Below are positions 17,477 to 26,393 of a DNA stretch of 59,052 bases, piece after piece. Origin of the DNA: Azonexus sp. (GTDB lineage Bacteria; Pseudomonadota; Gammaproteobacteria; Burkholderiales; Rhodocyclaceae); NCBI GenBank assembly GCA_030696345.1, contig JAUYSK010000011.1:1-59052 (forward strand), read 5' to 3'. Each line of letters opens with the position of its first letter. Positions within the stretch are counted from its first letter, which is position 1. The notes beneath the pieces were generated by a model. The model made no database searches and had not been told where the DNA came from. It saw only the letters and a list, made by a program, of their open reading frames with translations. The translations under genes were made by a program, and so were the position numbers.

Positions 17477-19300
17477 ATGACGCAGGCAATTCACAAGTGG
17501 CTTGCGCCGTTGCTGGTTGGTCTGCTCGTCGCCGGCTTTGCCGTTGGTGAATACTTCGACGGCTTTGCCAATTTCAATGCCATGGGTGGAGACATCCTGC
17601 TCCGCTGGCATGTTCGCGAACGCCAGCCGCCAGCCGATATCCTGCTGGTCGATATCGATCAGGCCAGCCTTGATGACCCGCAGATGCTGGAACTGGCCGG
17701 TAACTGGCCCTGGCCCAGGGCGGTACATGGTGAACTGACCCGTTTTCTCGCAGCACAAAAGCCGGCCGTCATCGCTTTCGACATCATCTTCAGCGAGCCG
17801 GATGTCTTTCGCCCGGCCAGCGATGCCGTACTCAGCGAAGCGGTCGTCGCTACCAAAGCGATCCTGCCCCTGGTCATCGCCGCTGACGGCATGCCGACCC
17901 CTTTGCGCAACCTGCCACCGATCATGGAAATTCGCCCCGGCAAGGATGCCGATCCGGAGGCTGGGCTGCCACTGATCGCACCCAAGGCGATTGATCCGGC
18001 CGGATGGCGGACCGGGCTGATCAACTTCCTGCCCGATGCGGATCGGGTCGGCCGACGCTACTGGGTCAACTATCCGCATCAGGGCTGGATTCTGCCCTCA
18101 ATGCCACGCCGCGTTGCCGAAACAGCAGGCTGGGCAATACCACCCAGCGAGGCTATCCATTTGCACTGGTACGGCAAACCGTTCGAGCGCATTTCGTACC
18201 ATGAGCTCTACCTTGAATCTCAAAAGTCCAAGCCATCCCGACTCCCTGAACTGGCTGGCAAGATCGTCATCATCGGCGCTGCCGCCCCCGGTCTGCATGA
18301 CCTGCGCCCGACCCCGCTAGGCGCGGCGACCCCCGGCCCCGAGATTCTCGCTACGGCGATTGCCAATCTGCGTGACAGGGACTGGCTCACACCAGTCGCC
18401 AGCCACTGGAACATTCTTTTCGGCCTGCTCGGGGTGGCTGCTCTATCCTTCATTTTCAAGCGACGGCCAAACCCGGTGCCGGTGGCCGGCGGCCTGGCCG
18501 TTTTCAGTCTGGCTACCGCTGGTGTCGCCTATGCCCTGCTCGGCGTAAATCTGGCCTGGACACCATTCAGCCCCCTCACGGCCACCTGGCTGACCTTTGC
18601 CATCGCGGCTACCGCCTCCTACATTCGCGAACGCCGCCAGCGCGATCATGCCGTGCAGATGTTCTCCCGCTTTCTCGACCCCAACGTCGTCCGCTCGCTG
18701 ACCGATCAGGAAGGCGACCTGGCCAAGGCCGAAACCGGCACCGGGCGGGAAATCACCATCCTGTTCTCCGATATCCGTGGTTTCACGACACTGTCGGAGA
18801 GCCGGACGCCCGAGGAAATCGTTACCCTGCTCAACCGCTATTTCGACCTGCAGGTCGCCGCCATTTTTGAGCAGGGCGGTACACTGGACAAGTTCATCGG
18901 TGACGCCATCATGGCTTTCTGGAATGCCCCGGTCAGCGTTCCCGACCATGCCATCCGCGCCGTCCGCGCCGCTCTTGGCATGAGCACGGCGCTTGAAGGT
19001 TTCAAGAAGGAACTTGGTGAACTCGGCGAACACTTCGACATCGGTATCGGCATTCACACGGGCTCGGCTGTTGTCGGCTTTCTCGGCTCCAGTCAACGTC
19101 TTGATTACACGGCGATTGGTGACTCCGTCAACGTTGCCAGCCGAATCGAAGGCCAGACCAAGGGTGTCGCTCGCATACTCGTTTCAGAGGCAACGCGACA
19201 GGCTTGTGGTAATGTATTTAAATTCATTGATCATGGTGAAGTCACCGTCAAGGGACGAAGCCAGCCTGTCCGCCTCTACGAGCCCAGGGAACACGCATGA
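17477..19300 (+). CDS. CHASE2-domain class III adenylate cyclase
   Basis: The 607-residue membrane protein has an N-terminal helix, an extracytoplasmic CHASE2 sensor (about 25-310, with LLVDIDQASL and WPWPRAVHGELTRFL), three closely spaced membrane helices (about 318-395) and a class III cyclase domain (about 425-600). Metal-binding Asp residues lie in FSDIRGFTTL and FIGDAIMAFW; the substrate Lys in LDKFIGDA and Thr in DYTAIGDSVN indicate ATP rather than GTP; NVASRIE supplies the transition-state Asn and Arg. It should make cAMP in response to an envelope signal. It overlaps the SH3 gene by 4 bp. A CNBD-like protein is encoded 8.4 kb downstream, but a link is unproven. Confidence 0.93.
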   Translation: MTQAIHKWLAPLLVGLLVAGFAVGEYFDGFANFNAMGGDILLRWHVRERQPPADILLVDIDQASLDDPQMLELAGNWPWPRAVHGELTRFLAAQKPAVIAFDIIFSEPDVFRPASDAVLSEAVVATKAILPLVIAADGMPTPLRNLPPIMEIRPGKDADPEAGLPLIAPKAIDPAGWRTGLINFLPDADRVGRRYWVNYPHQGWILPSMPRRVAETAGWAIPPSEAIHLHWYGKPFERISYHELYLESQKSKPSRLPELAGKIVIIGAAAPGLHDLRPTPLGAATPGPEILATAIANLRDRDWLTPVASHWNILFGLLGVAALSFIFKRRPNPVPVAGGLAVFSLATAGVAYALLGVNLAWTPFSPLTATWLTFAIAATASYIRERRQRDHAVQMFSRFLDPNVVRSLTDQEGDLAKAETGTGREITILFSDIRGFTTLSESRTPEEIVTLLNRYFDLQVAAIFEQGGTLDKFIGDAIMAFWNAPVSVPDHAIRAVRAALGMSTALEGFKKELGELGEHFDIGIGIHTGSAVVGFLGSSQRLDYTAIGDSVNVASRIEGQTKGVARILVSEATRQACGNVFKFIDHGEVTVKGRSQPVRLYEPREHA

Positions 19301-19809
19301 GTCACCCGATTTCGCCTTTTCGCGCCACTTTAGGACTACTCTGCGCGCTACTTGTTTCGGCATCCTGCCTGGCTGATAGCCCCGGCACCCTGATCCGCTC
19401 CAGCGAACTGAAATCACAGCCCTTCATTGATGCCGACGCGCTTGCCAGTCTGCCCGAAAGCACCTCGCTGACCGTTCTCGGCACCCAGGGTGGCTGGATT
19501 CAGGTCAAAACGGTTGATGGAAAAGCCGGCTGGGTGCGATTGCTTAACGTACGCATAGGCAAGCCTGAGGAACCGGCGACCATAAAGAAAACTATTTCCC
19601 AGATCGGCGGCGTCGTTCGCACCGGCACCACGAAAAGCGCCGCCACGACAGGCGTCAAAGGGCTTTCCAAGGAGGACATCCGTGACTCCAAGCCGAACCC
19701 GATGGAAATCCGCCGGCTTGAAGCCTTCAAGGCCAAGCCGGCCGACGTTGAGAAGTTTGCCACCTCCCGCAAGCTGACGGTCCAGGAAGTCCAGGAACTG
19801 AAGCCCTGA
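19297..19809 (+). CDS. Secreted SH3b-domain protein
   Basis: The 170-residue precursor has a signal peptide with likely cleavage near SASCLA-DS (about residue 26). A bacterial SH3 domain follows (about 32-88), with LPESTSLTVLGTQGGWIQVKT and GKAGWVRLLNVRIG. The C-terminal half is Lys/Thr-rich with GLSKEDI and VQEVQ-like segments. SH3b domains often bind peptidoglycan. It is coupled to the cyclase gene by a 4-bp overlap and precedes an M48 protease gene closely, so the two may act together in the envelope, which is inference. Confidence 0.85.
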   Translation: MSHPISPFRATLGLLCALLVSASCLADSPGTLIRSSELKSQPFIDADALASLPESTSLTVLGTQGGWIQVKTVDGKAGWVRLLNVRIGKPEEPATIKKTISQIGGVVRTGTTKSAATTGVKGLSKEDIRDSKPNPMEIRRLEAFKAKPADVEKFATSRKLTVQEVQELKP

Positions 19810-19831
19810 TCCCATGCAAATCGAGTCCGCG

Positions 19832-20731
19832 ATGAAACAGTTGATTCTTTATCTTTCCCTTGCCCTCCTGCTCGGCGGTTGTGCTTCGTTTCAGGCCAAG
19901 CTGGACGAAAGAACAGCAAAGGTTGCTGATGCCCAGGCCAACCTGAAGAAGGAAGAAGCCACGCCGGAACAGGAAGTCCAGATCGGCCGCGAATCGGCGT
20001 CGATGCTGCTGGGCGCTGCCCCGCTCGTCCAGAACAAGGAGATGATGCAGTACATCAACGCATTGGGCACCTGGATAGCCCAGCAGACCGGGCGCCCCGA
20101 CATCAACTGGCGCTTCGGCATTCTGAACAGCCCGAACGTCAATGCCTTTGCCGCACCGGACGGCTACATCTTCGTGACCAAAGGACTAATCCGCCGCCTG
20201 AACAATGAAGCAGAACTGGCCGGCGTCATCGCCCATGAGATTGGCCATGTCATCAAGCGTCATTACATTGTTGCCCTGCGGAAAAAAGATGAAGCCGGGG
20301 CACTCGGCAAACTTGCCTCGGCAACGGTCGAAGTCGTCGGCATCAAGGGCACGGCGGTAACGCCGATGTTCAATCTGGCGCAGAACATGTATTCCTCCGG
20401 GCTCGACAAGACCGATGAATACGAAGCCGACCGCCTGGGTGTGGTTTACGCCACCCGGGCCGGCTACGATCCTTATGGTCTACCACGCGTCCTCTCGGTG
20501 TATGCGGCCAATAGTGGTGGCGAAGGGTTCGAACTGCTGTTCTCAACGCATCCGTCGCCACAGGACCGGCTAGCCGAACTCGGCAAGGCGATGGGCAACA
20601 AGTTCGTTGCCTACGAATCCACCGGTCTGAATGACAGCACCGCCTTCAAGACTATTGTCACCCTGGCCATGGCTTACCCGGACCCGCCCAAAGCCAAGTC
20701 CGCGCCGGCAGAAAAGCCTCGAAAAAAATAG
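19832..20731 (+). CDS. M48 family metalloprotease lipoprotein
   Basis: This 299-residue zinc protease of the Oma1/BepA/LoiP group starts with a lipoprotein signal (KQLILYLSLALLLGGC, lipobox LGGC, lipidated Cys about 17). The zinc site is HEIGHVIKRH (HExxH), with the third ligand in DEYEADRLG. The region NVNAFAAPDGYIFVTKGL is typical of the family. It should act in the periplasm or at the outer membrane on misfolded envelope proteins. An ATG at 19814 would add six residues; 19832 is chosen because it gives a standard lipoprotein signal peptide. The C-terminus is Lys/Pro-rich. Confidence 0.92.
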   Translation: MKQLILYLSLALLLGGCASFQAKLDERTAKVADAQANLKKEEATPEQEVQIGRESASMLLGAAPLVQNKEMMQYINALGTWIAQQTGRPDINWRFGILNSPNVNAFAAPDGYIFVTKGLIRRLNNEAELAGVIAHEIGHVIKRHYIVALRKKDEAGALGKLASATVEVVGIKGTAVTPMFNLAQNMYSSGLDKTDEYEADRLGVVYATRAGYDPYGLPRVLSVYAANSGGEGFELLFSTHPSPQDRLAELGKAMGNKFVAYESTGLNDSTAFKTIVTLAMAYPDPPKAKSAPAEKPRKK

Positions 20732-20754
20732 CCTGGAAAATTGATCCAGGTCGA

Positions 20755-20789
20755 TGCCGGGATGACACCTTGATGGCTAAATCCCGGCA
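20755..20789 (+). promoter_or_regulatory. Hairpin immediately upstream of the NosD-like start codon
   Basis: TGCCGGGAT and ATCCCGGCA form a perfect 9-bp inverted repeat around a 17-base loop, ending two bases before the ATG of the NosD-like gene. A smaller hairpin, CCTGG-N9-CCAGG (20732-20750), precedes it. No Shine-Dalgarno is visible in the usual window, as the position is taken by the hairpin arm. It could be a translational control element or a terminator of the protease transcript lacking a T-run. Confidence 0.4.
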
Positions 20790-20791
20790 CG

Positions 20792-22006
20792 ATGAAGTTC
20801 TTCTGCTGCCTCAGCCTGCTGTACCTGGGATTCATCCCGGCCTCACCGGCCATTCAGCCCCTGCAACCCTGGCTCGACACCGCCCTGTCCGGAGCCGTCA
20901 TCCGTCTGCCGCCCGGCACCTATCGCGGCCCGGCCGTCATCAGCAAGCCAATCACGCTGGATGGCGATGGCAAGGTCACGATCGATGGTGGCGGTCAGGG
21001 CACCGTTCTGACCATCAAGGCTGACCACGTTACCCTGCGTGGCCTGACCCTGCGCAACAGTGGCCCGCTGCATGACAAGCTGGATGGCGGCCTGATGGCC
21101 GAGGGAAACAGCCTGCTCATCGAAAATAATGTCATCGAGGATGCGCTGTTCGGCATCTCCCTGCACCGCACCAACGATAGTGTTGTCCGCGCCAACCGTA
21201 TCCGTTCCCGCCCGGTAGATATTGCCGACCGTGGCGATGGCATCCGACTCTGGTACAGCACCGGCAATCGCATCGAGCACAACGACATCGCCCAGATGCG
21301 CGACATCACCGTCAGCAATTCGCCACGTAACCGCTTTGTCGGCAATACCGTCCGCAACAGCCGCCGGGCATTGAATTTCCTCTTTGCTCACCGTAGCCTG
21401 GTTAAAGACAATCTCTTCGAGAACAATTCAACCGGCGTGACTGCCCTCAATTCGGAAGGGCTGATCATCCGCCGCAATCGCATCCTGCATGCAATGGAGG
21501 CCTCCGGTGCCGGTATAGCCCTGAAGGAAACCTCGGCAGCCCTGGTCGAAGACAACGAGATCGTCCATTGCGCTTACGGCATCATGGCCGACTCACCGAG
21601 CAATCCGGTCAACCGCATCGTTTTCATCAACAACCTGATCGCCCACAACGTCACCGGCATCTATTTCTATGGGGTGCGGGGCAGCCATATCGCCATCGGC
21701 AATACATTCCGCAGCAACCTCTGGCCGGTCACCGTCGTGGGCGATGGCGACCCGATGAATGATGTCTGGTGGGGCAACAGTTGGGATGACTACGAAGGCT
21801 TTGACCGCAACGGTGACGGCATTGGCGACCAGGCCTATGAGCGTTACACCTGGGCCGACCGGATCTGGATCGAAACCCCGGCAGCACGGTTTTTCCGGAA
21901 TTCACCGGTGCTTGAACTGCTCGATTTTCTCGAACGGCTGGCACCGTTCTCGACGCCGCAACTTATCCTGCGTGACATGGCGCCACGGATGCACCCGTCA
22001 CGCTAA
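20792..22006 (+). CDS. NosD-like periplasmic right-handed beta-helix protein
   Basis: The 404-residue precursor has a signal peptide (FFCCLSLLYLGFIPASPA) and a long right-handed parallel beta-helix of CASH/NosD repeats: VTLRGLTLRNSG, LLIENNVIEDALFGI, NRIEHNDI, NRFVGNTVRNSRRALNF and so on. The C-terminal block FFRNSPVLELLDFLERLAPF closely resembles the end of NosD, the copper-site maturation protein of nitrous oxide reductase. No nosZ, nosF or nosY lies nearby, so the gene is isolated from a nos cluster; it may belong to a nos locus elsewhere or serve another periplasmic role. The 3' end overlaps the convergent HDOD gene by 9 bp. Confidence 0.82.
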   Translation: MKFFCCLSLLYLGFIPASPAIQPLQPWLDTALSGAVIRLPPGTYRGPAVISKPITLDGDGKVTIDGGGQGTVLTIKADHVTLRGLTLRNSGPLHDKLDGGLMAEGNSLLIENNVIEDALFGISLHRTNDSVVRANRIRSRPVDIADRGDGIRLWYSTGNRIEHNDIAQMRDITVSNSPRNRFVGNTVRNSRRALNFLFAHRSLVKDNLFENNSTGVTALNSEGLIIRRNRILHAMEASGAGIALKETSAALVEDNEIVHCAYGIMADSPSNPVNRIVFINNLIAHNVTGIYFYGVRGSHIAIGNTFRSNLWPVTVVGDGDPMNDVWWGNSWDDYEGFDRNGDGIGDQAYERYTWADRIWIETPAARFFRNSPVLELLDFLERLAPFSTPQLILRDMAPRMHPSR

Positions 22007-22843
22007 CCAGTCGCACATATCCTCAACCAGGTCATCCACGGCGCCCAGCGACAGACCGAAATGCTCGCAGGCCAGCGGCGCGGCCTTGGCCCACTCCTGC
22101 TCGCCGAGGCCTCCGGCACGCTGACGAATGATGTGTTCAGCCAGCACAGCGACGGCAATCAATGACTTGGCGACGGTCGAAACATGCCCCGATGCGCCGA
22201 GCACCGAATAGTCATGGTGATATTGAATGGCTTCGGAAACATCGGATGGCAAATGCCAGCGGCGGGCCAGAAAATAGCCGACGACAGCATGATTCGTCCC
22301 CAGTTGGCTGTCCTCGATTTCGGTGAACTGGTGTTCGTCGGCAACATTGGCTGCCCCCAGGACATCCAGCGTTTGCGGGAAGCGTTTCATCAGCAACGGA
22401 ATTCCGCAATCGTGAAAAAGGCCAAAGGTGTAGGCAACATCAGGGCGGACGCAACGCAGGCGCTTGGCCAGTTCGGCCGCAACCCTGGCCGTCTGAGCTG
22501 AGCTATCCCAGAAATCGTCCATCGCAAGTTCCGGCTGGCCGGCCAGCGCCACTTTCAGCAATTGGGCGACCACCAGATTGAAAACCTGTTGCGTCCCCAG
22601 CACATTGAGCGCCTGGATGATCGATGCAAGCTTGTGCCCTGTGGAAAATGCGGGGGAATTGGCGATCAGCATGACACGCCCGGAAAGCGCCACATCCTTG
22701 CTGATCAGACGGGCTATTTCACGCTGATCAGGCGATTCCTTGTTCAGTTCGGCATTGATTTCGAGCAGGATCGCCGGGCAAGGGGGAATGTCCACGCCCT
22801 GCAACAACTTCGCCAACTGTTTCTCTTCCGGTATTGCATTCAT
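21998..22843 (-). CDS. HDOD domain protein
   Basis: This 281-residue cytosolic protein is a single HDOD domain (about 10-205) with a C-terminal extension. Seen are DIPPCPAILLEINAELN, SKDVALSGRVMLIANSPAF, IIQALNVLGTQQVFNLVV and LFHDCGIPLLMKRFP, with HD-like residues conserved but the full catalytic HD set incomplete, as is usual in HDOD. Such proteins act as adaptors in signalling. It is downstream of and co-directional with cysB from the opposite side, separated by 66 bp, so it may be read from the cysB promoter. Confidence 0.88.
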   Translation of the reverse strand: MNAIPEEKQLAKLLQGVDIPPCPAILLEINAELNKESPDQREIARLISKDVALSGRVMLIANSPAFSTGHKLASIIQALNVLGTQQVFNLVVAQLLKVALAGQPELAMDDFWDSSAQTARVAAELAKRLRCVRPDVAYTFGLFHDCGIPLLMKRFPQTLDVLGAANVADEHQFTEIEDSQLGTNHAVVGYFLARRWHLPSDVSEAIQYHHDYSVLGASGHVSTVAKSLIAVAVLAEHIIRQRAGGLGEQEWAKAAPLACEHFGLSLGAVDDLVEDMCDWLA

Positions 22844-22909
22844 CGGTCAATCTCCGAGTCCAGCCGCGAAGATTAACCCTGAACGAAGTTGCTGGAAATA
22901 TCGCGAAAG

Positions 22910-23851
22910 TCATAGTTGGTAGGCTTCGCCGCCGCCCTGCATAGCCATCTCGACCACGCGCTTCGACAAATGCGGCGCAAACAGTGTGATCAGGTCGAAG
23001 TCATAGCGCCGCAGGTAAGTGCCACGGCGCAGGGCAAGGCGGGTGGTGTTGGACTCAAACAGATGCGAGGCATCAAGCGCCACCAACCCGGTGTCACGCT
23101 GGGCATCGAAGGCGAGCGCCGAAATGATACCCAGGCCAAGCCCCAGGCTAACGTAGGTCTTGATCACATCGGCATCGAGCGCGGTCAGGGCGACGTTGGG
23201 CGTGGCGCCGATCCGTTCAAATGCCTTGTTGATACGCGAGCGGCCGGTAAAGGCGGTGTCGTAGGTGATCAGCGGCCATTTGGCCAGTTCGTTCAGGGCC
23301 AGCGGTTGCGACTGAAGAATCGGATGACCTTCCGGCGCAATGACGCAATGGCTCCACTGCCGTACCGGCAGCGTGATCAGTTGCGGGTATTGGTCCAGCG
23401 CCTCGGTGGCAATGCCGATATCGGCCTCGCCGGCCACCACCCATTCGGCGATCTGCGTCGGGCTACCCTGGTGCATCTCTAGCTTGACCGTCGGGTGCTG
23501 GGCGACGAAATCGCGCACCACGATCGGCAATGCATAGCGTGCCTGGGTATGCGTGGCCGCCAGCACGAGTTTTCCGGTGTCGCCGGTAGCAAACTCGGCG
23601 CTTGCCCGTTTCAGGTTTTCGGCTTCCCGGAGAATGCGTTCGGCAATTGCCAGCACAACCTTGCCCGGTTCGGTCACCCCGGTAAAGCGCTTCCCACTGC
23701 GCTCGAAAATCAGTATTCCGAGTTCGTCCTCCAGCAACTTGACCTGCTTTGAAATGCCGGGTTGCGAGGTGTAAAGAGATTCGGCCGCCTCGGAGACATT
23801 CAGACCCTGGCGCTGGATTTCGACGACGTAACGTAATTGCTGAAGTTTCAT
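22910..23851 (-). CDS. cysB: LysR-type regulator CysB
   Basis: CysB (313 aa) is the LysR-family activator of sulfate assimilation, responding to O-acetylserine or N-acetylserine. The N-terminal winged helix has LQQLRYVVEIQRQGLNVSEA and SQPGISKQVKLLEDELG. The effector domain contains LAATHTQARYALP, the CysB/Cbl signature that binds the coinducer and sulfate, and ADIGIATEALDQYP. Length fits CysB/Cbl. It is divergent from the tauE/safE-cysI-cysH genes, the usual LysR arrangement, so it probably controls them and cysDN. The close paralogue Cbl cannot be fully excluded. Confidence 0.93.
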   Translation of the reverse strand: MKLQQLRYVVEIQRQGLNVSEAAESLYTSQPGISKQVKLLEDELGILIFERSGKRFTGVTEPGKVVLAIAERILREAENLKRASAEFATGDTGKLVLAATHTQARYALPIVVRDFVAQHPTVKLEMHQGSPTQIAEWVVAGEADIGIATEALDQYPQLITLPVRQWSHCVIAPEGHPILQSQPLALNELAKWPLITYDTAFTGRSRINKAFERIGATPNVALTALDADVIKTYVSLGLGLGIISALAFDAQRDTGLVALDASHLFESNTTRLALRRGTYLRRYDFDLITLFAPHLSKRVVEMAMQGGGEAYQL

Positions 23852-23933
23852 GGCGACACTTAATAACAGAACGATATAACAATCTAACCCAATATTCTTT
23901 TTGTTTCAAATAGCCGCTGATACGATGCGCGCC
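23852..23933. promoter_or_regulatory. Divergent cysB / tauE-cysI promoter region with candidate CysB motif
   Basis: This 82-bp AT-rich interval separates two divergent sulfur genes and must hold both promoters. It contains AATATTCTTTT (23891-23901), an 11-mer that recurs in inverted orientation at 50914-50924 in front of cysD. Other AT-rich words (CTTAATAACAG, GATATAACAATC) are nearby. CysB binding is an inference from position and from the shared word. Confidence 0.5.
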
Positions 23934-24710
23934 ATGGATTACCTCTACACCCTGTCCGGCTTTGCCGTTGGCGCCATTGTTGGCCTGACCGGCGTTGGTG
24001 GCGGCTCGCTGATGACGCCGCTGCTGGTGCTGGTCTTTGGCATCAGCCCGGCCACCGCCGTCGGCACTGATCTGCTCTACGCCGCGCTGACAAAGGCCGG
24101 AGGTACCGTGGCGCACGGCAAGAAGGGGCATATCGACTGGTCCATCACCGGCCGGCTGGCACTGGGCAGCATCCCTGCAGCTGCCATTACGCTCTGGGTG
24201 CTGTCGCAACTGCCCAAGGGCAGCAATGTGATCGGCGCCATCATCTCGCACGGCCTGGGCTTTGCGCTGTTGCTGACTGCTATCGCCATCCTGTTCGGCC
24301 GCAAGCTGCGCGATTACGCCAGCAAGCACGAGGATTCGGCCCTGCGTCGCTGCTGCCTGGGCAAGATTACCGTTCTCGTCGGCGCCGTGATCGGCGTCCT
24401 GGTGACCATTTCTTCGGTTGGCGCCGGCGCGCTGGGCGTCGCTGCGCTGTTTTTTCTTTACCCCAAACTTTCATCCGTCAGGATTGTCGGATCTGACGTA
24501 GCGCACGCTGTACCGCTGACGCTGGTCGCCGGACTCGGCCACTGGATGCTCGGTGGCGTCGACTGGTCATTGCTGGGCGCCCTGCTGCTCGGTTCGCTGC
24601 CCGGCATCTGGCTCGGCACCCAGGTTTCCGCCAAGGTGCCGGAACACATTCTTCGCCGCGTGCTGGCCTCCATGCTCATTCTCATCGGCAGCAAGCTGGT
24701 GTTTGCTTAA
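23934..24710 (+). CDS. TauE/SafE family sulfite/anion exporter
   Basis: The 258-residue inner-membrane protein has about eight hydrophobic helices and the TauE/SafE repeats: VGLTGVGGGSLMTPLLVLVFGISPATAVGTDLL-type pattern in the N-terminal half, and SSVGAGALGVAALFFLYP in the second half. Family members move sulfite, sulfonates or related anions. Its place directly before cysI (gap 9 bp) suggests that it exports excess sulfite or imports a sulfur compound. ATG at 23934 is preferred because it gives a short N-terminus running straight into the first helix; ATG at 23925 is possible. Confidence 0.9.
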   Translation: MDYLYTLSGFAVGAIVGLTGVGGGSLMTPLLVLVFGISPATAVGTDLLYAALTKAGGTVAHGKKGHIDWSITGRLALGSIPAAAITLWVLSQLPKGSNVIGAIISHGLGFALLLTAIAILFGRKLRDYASKHEDSALRRCCLGKITVLVGAVIGVLVTISSVGAGALGVAALFFLYPKLSSVRIVGSDVAHAVPLTLVAGLGHWMLGGVDWSLLGALLLGSLPGIWLGTQVSAKVPEHILRRVLASMLILIGSKLVFA

Positions 24711-24719
24711 GGAAACTCA

Positions 24720-26393
24720 ATGTACAAATATGATGCTATCGACCGCCAGCTCGTTACCGAGCGCGTCGAGCAATTCCGTGACCAGGTCAGCCGCTGGCAG
24801 AGCGGCGAACTGACCGGCGACGAGTTCCGTCCGCTGCGCTTGCAGAACGGTCTTTACGTTCAGCGCCACGCCCCGATGCTGCGCGTCGCCGTGCCCTACG
24901 CCATGATGAACACGGCACAGCTGCGCAAGCTGGCTTTCGTCGCCCGCACCTACGACAAGGGCTACGGCCATTTCACGACCCGCCACAACATGCAGTTCAA
25001 CTGGCCGAAGATCGAGGATTGCCCGGACATTCTGGCCCACCTGGCCGAAGTCGAGATGCATGCGATCCAGACCTCCGGCAACTGCATCCGCAACGTCACC
25101 ACCGACCAGTTCGCCGGCGTTGCTGCCGACGAGATCATCGACCCGCGGCCGCTGGCCGAAATCCTTCGTCAGTGGAGCACCTTCCATCCGGAATTCGCCT
25201 TTCTGCCGCGCAAGTTCAAGATCGCCATTTCCGGCACCAAGGAAGACCGTGCCGTCACCTGGTTCCACGACATCGGCCTGCAGTTGCAGGTGCTGAATGG
25301 CGAAATCGGTTTCCGCGTCATCGTCGGCGGCGGTCTGGGACGGACGCCGATCCGCGGTCAGATCGTCCGCGAGTTCCTGCCCTGGCAGCACATCCTGACC
25401 TACTGCGAAGCCATCCTCCGTGTCTATAACCGTCAGGGCCGTCGCGACAACGCCTACAAGGCGCGCATCAAGATTCTGGTGCAGGCACTGGGTGTCGAGG
25501 AATTCGCCAAACAGGTCGAAGCCGAATGGGCGCATCTCAAGGATGGCCCGGCAACATTGACGCAAGCAGAATACGACCGCATCACCGCTCACTTCAGCGC
25601 ACCGGCCTACGAAAGGGCAGACGACATTGAGCTGCCGTCTGAAAAAGCCTTCGCCAGGTGGGTCCACCGCAGCACTCACCCGCACAAGGTGGCTGGCTAC
25701 ACTGCCGTCACGCTGTCGCTGAAGCAGCACGGTATCGCCCCCGGCGACATCACGGCCGACCAGATGGACCTCGTCGCCGACCTCGCCGACCGCTACAGCT
25801 TTGGCGAGCTACGCATTTCGCACGAACAGAACATCATCCTGGCCGACGTCAAGCAATCCGAGTTGTACGCCGTCTGGCAAGCCGCCAAGGCCGGTGGCCT
25901 GGCGACGCCGAATGTCGGCTTGCTGACCGGTATCATCTGCTGCCCGGGCGGCGATTTCTGCGATCTGGCCAACGCCAAATCCATCCCCATCGCCAACGCC
26001 ATCCAGGCCCGTTTCGACAATCTCGATTACCTGTTCGACATCGGCGAGATCGATCTCAACATCTCCGGCTGCATGAACGCCTGCGGCCACCACCACGTCG
26101 GCCACATCGGCGTGCTTGGCGTAGACAAGAACGACTCAGAGTTCTACCAGGTCACGCTCGGCGGCCGCCAGGGCAACGAGGCCAAGCTCGGCAAGGTAAT
26201 CGGGCCTTCGTTCTCGGCTGATGAAATGCCGGATGTCGTCGAGAAAATCATCAAGGTCTATCTCGAAAATCGCCATCCAGACGAACGCTTCCTCGACACC
26301 TTCGATCGCATCGGCATCGACCCGTTCAAGAACCGCGCCTATGAAGGCCGCGCCCACGGCAAGGCCAAGGCTGCACAAAAGGAGGCCGCATAA
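24720..26393 (+). CDS. cysI: Sulfite reductase hemoprotein (CysI/NirA-type siroheme enzyme)
   Basis: The 557-residue protein is a two-repeat siroheme/[4Fe-4S] reductase that reduces sulfite to sulfide with six electrons. The first repeat has FTTRHNMQFNWPKIED and TSGNCIRNVTTDQFAGV; the cluster ligands lie in CCPGGDFCDLANAKS and NISGCMNACGHHHVGHIG (Cx5C ... Cx3C). It is followed with a 1-bp overlap by a DUF934 gene and then cysH, which fixes its role in assimilatory sulfate reduction. No flavoprotein cysJ is present here, so the electron donor may be ferredoxin or another reductase. Assimilatory nitrite reduction is less likely in this context. Confidence 0.93.
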   Translation: MYKYDAIDRQLVTERVEQFRDQVSRWQSGELTGDEFRPLRLQNGLYVQRHAPMLRVAVPYAMMNTAQLRKLAFVARTYDKGYGHFTTRHNMQFNWPKIEDCPDILAHLAEVEMHAIQTSGNCIRNVTTDQFAGVAADEIIDPRPLAEILRQWSTFHPEFAFLPRKFKIAISGTKEDRAVTWFHDIGLQLQVLNGEIGFRVIVGGGLGRTPIRGQIVREFLPWQHILTYCEAILRVYNRQGRRDNAYKARIKILVQALGVEEFAKQVEAEWAHLKDGPATLTQAEYDRITAHFSAPAYERADDIELPSEKAFARWVHRSTHPHKVAGYTAVTLSLKQHGIAPGDITADQMDLVADLADRYSFGELRISHEQNIILADVKQSELYAVWQAAKAGGLATPNVGLLTGIICCPGGDFCDLANAKSIPIANAIQARFDNLDYLFDIGEIDLNISGCMNACGHHHVGHIGVLGVDKNDSEFYQVTLGGRQGNEAKLGKVIGPSFSADEMPDVVEKIIKVYLENRHPDERFLDTFDRIGIDPFKNRAYEGRAHGKAKAAQKEAA

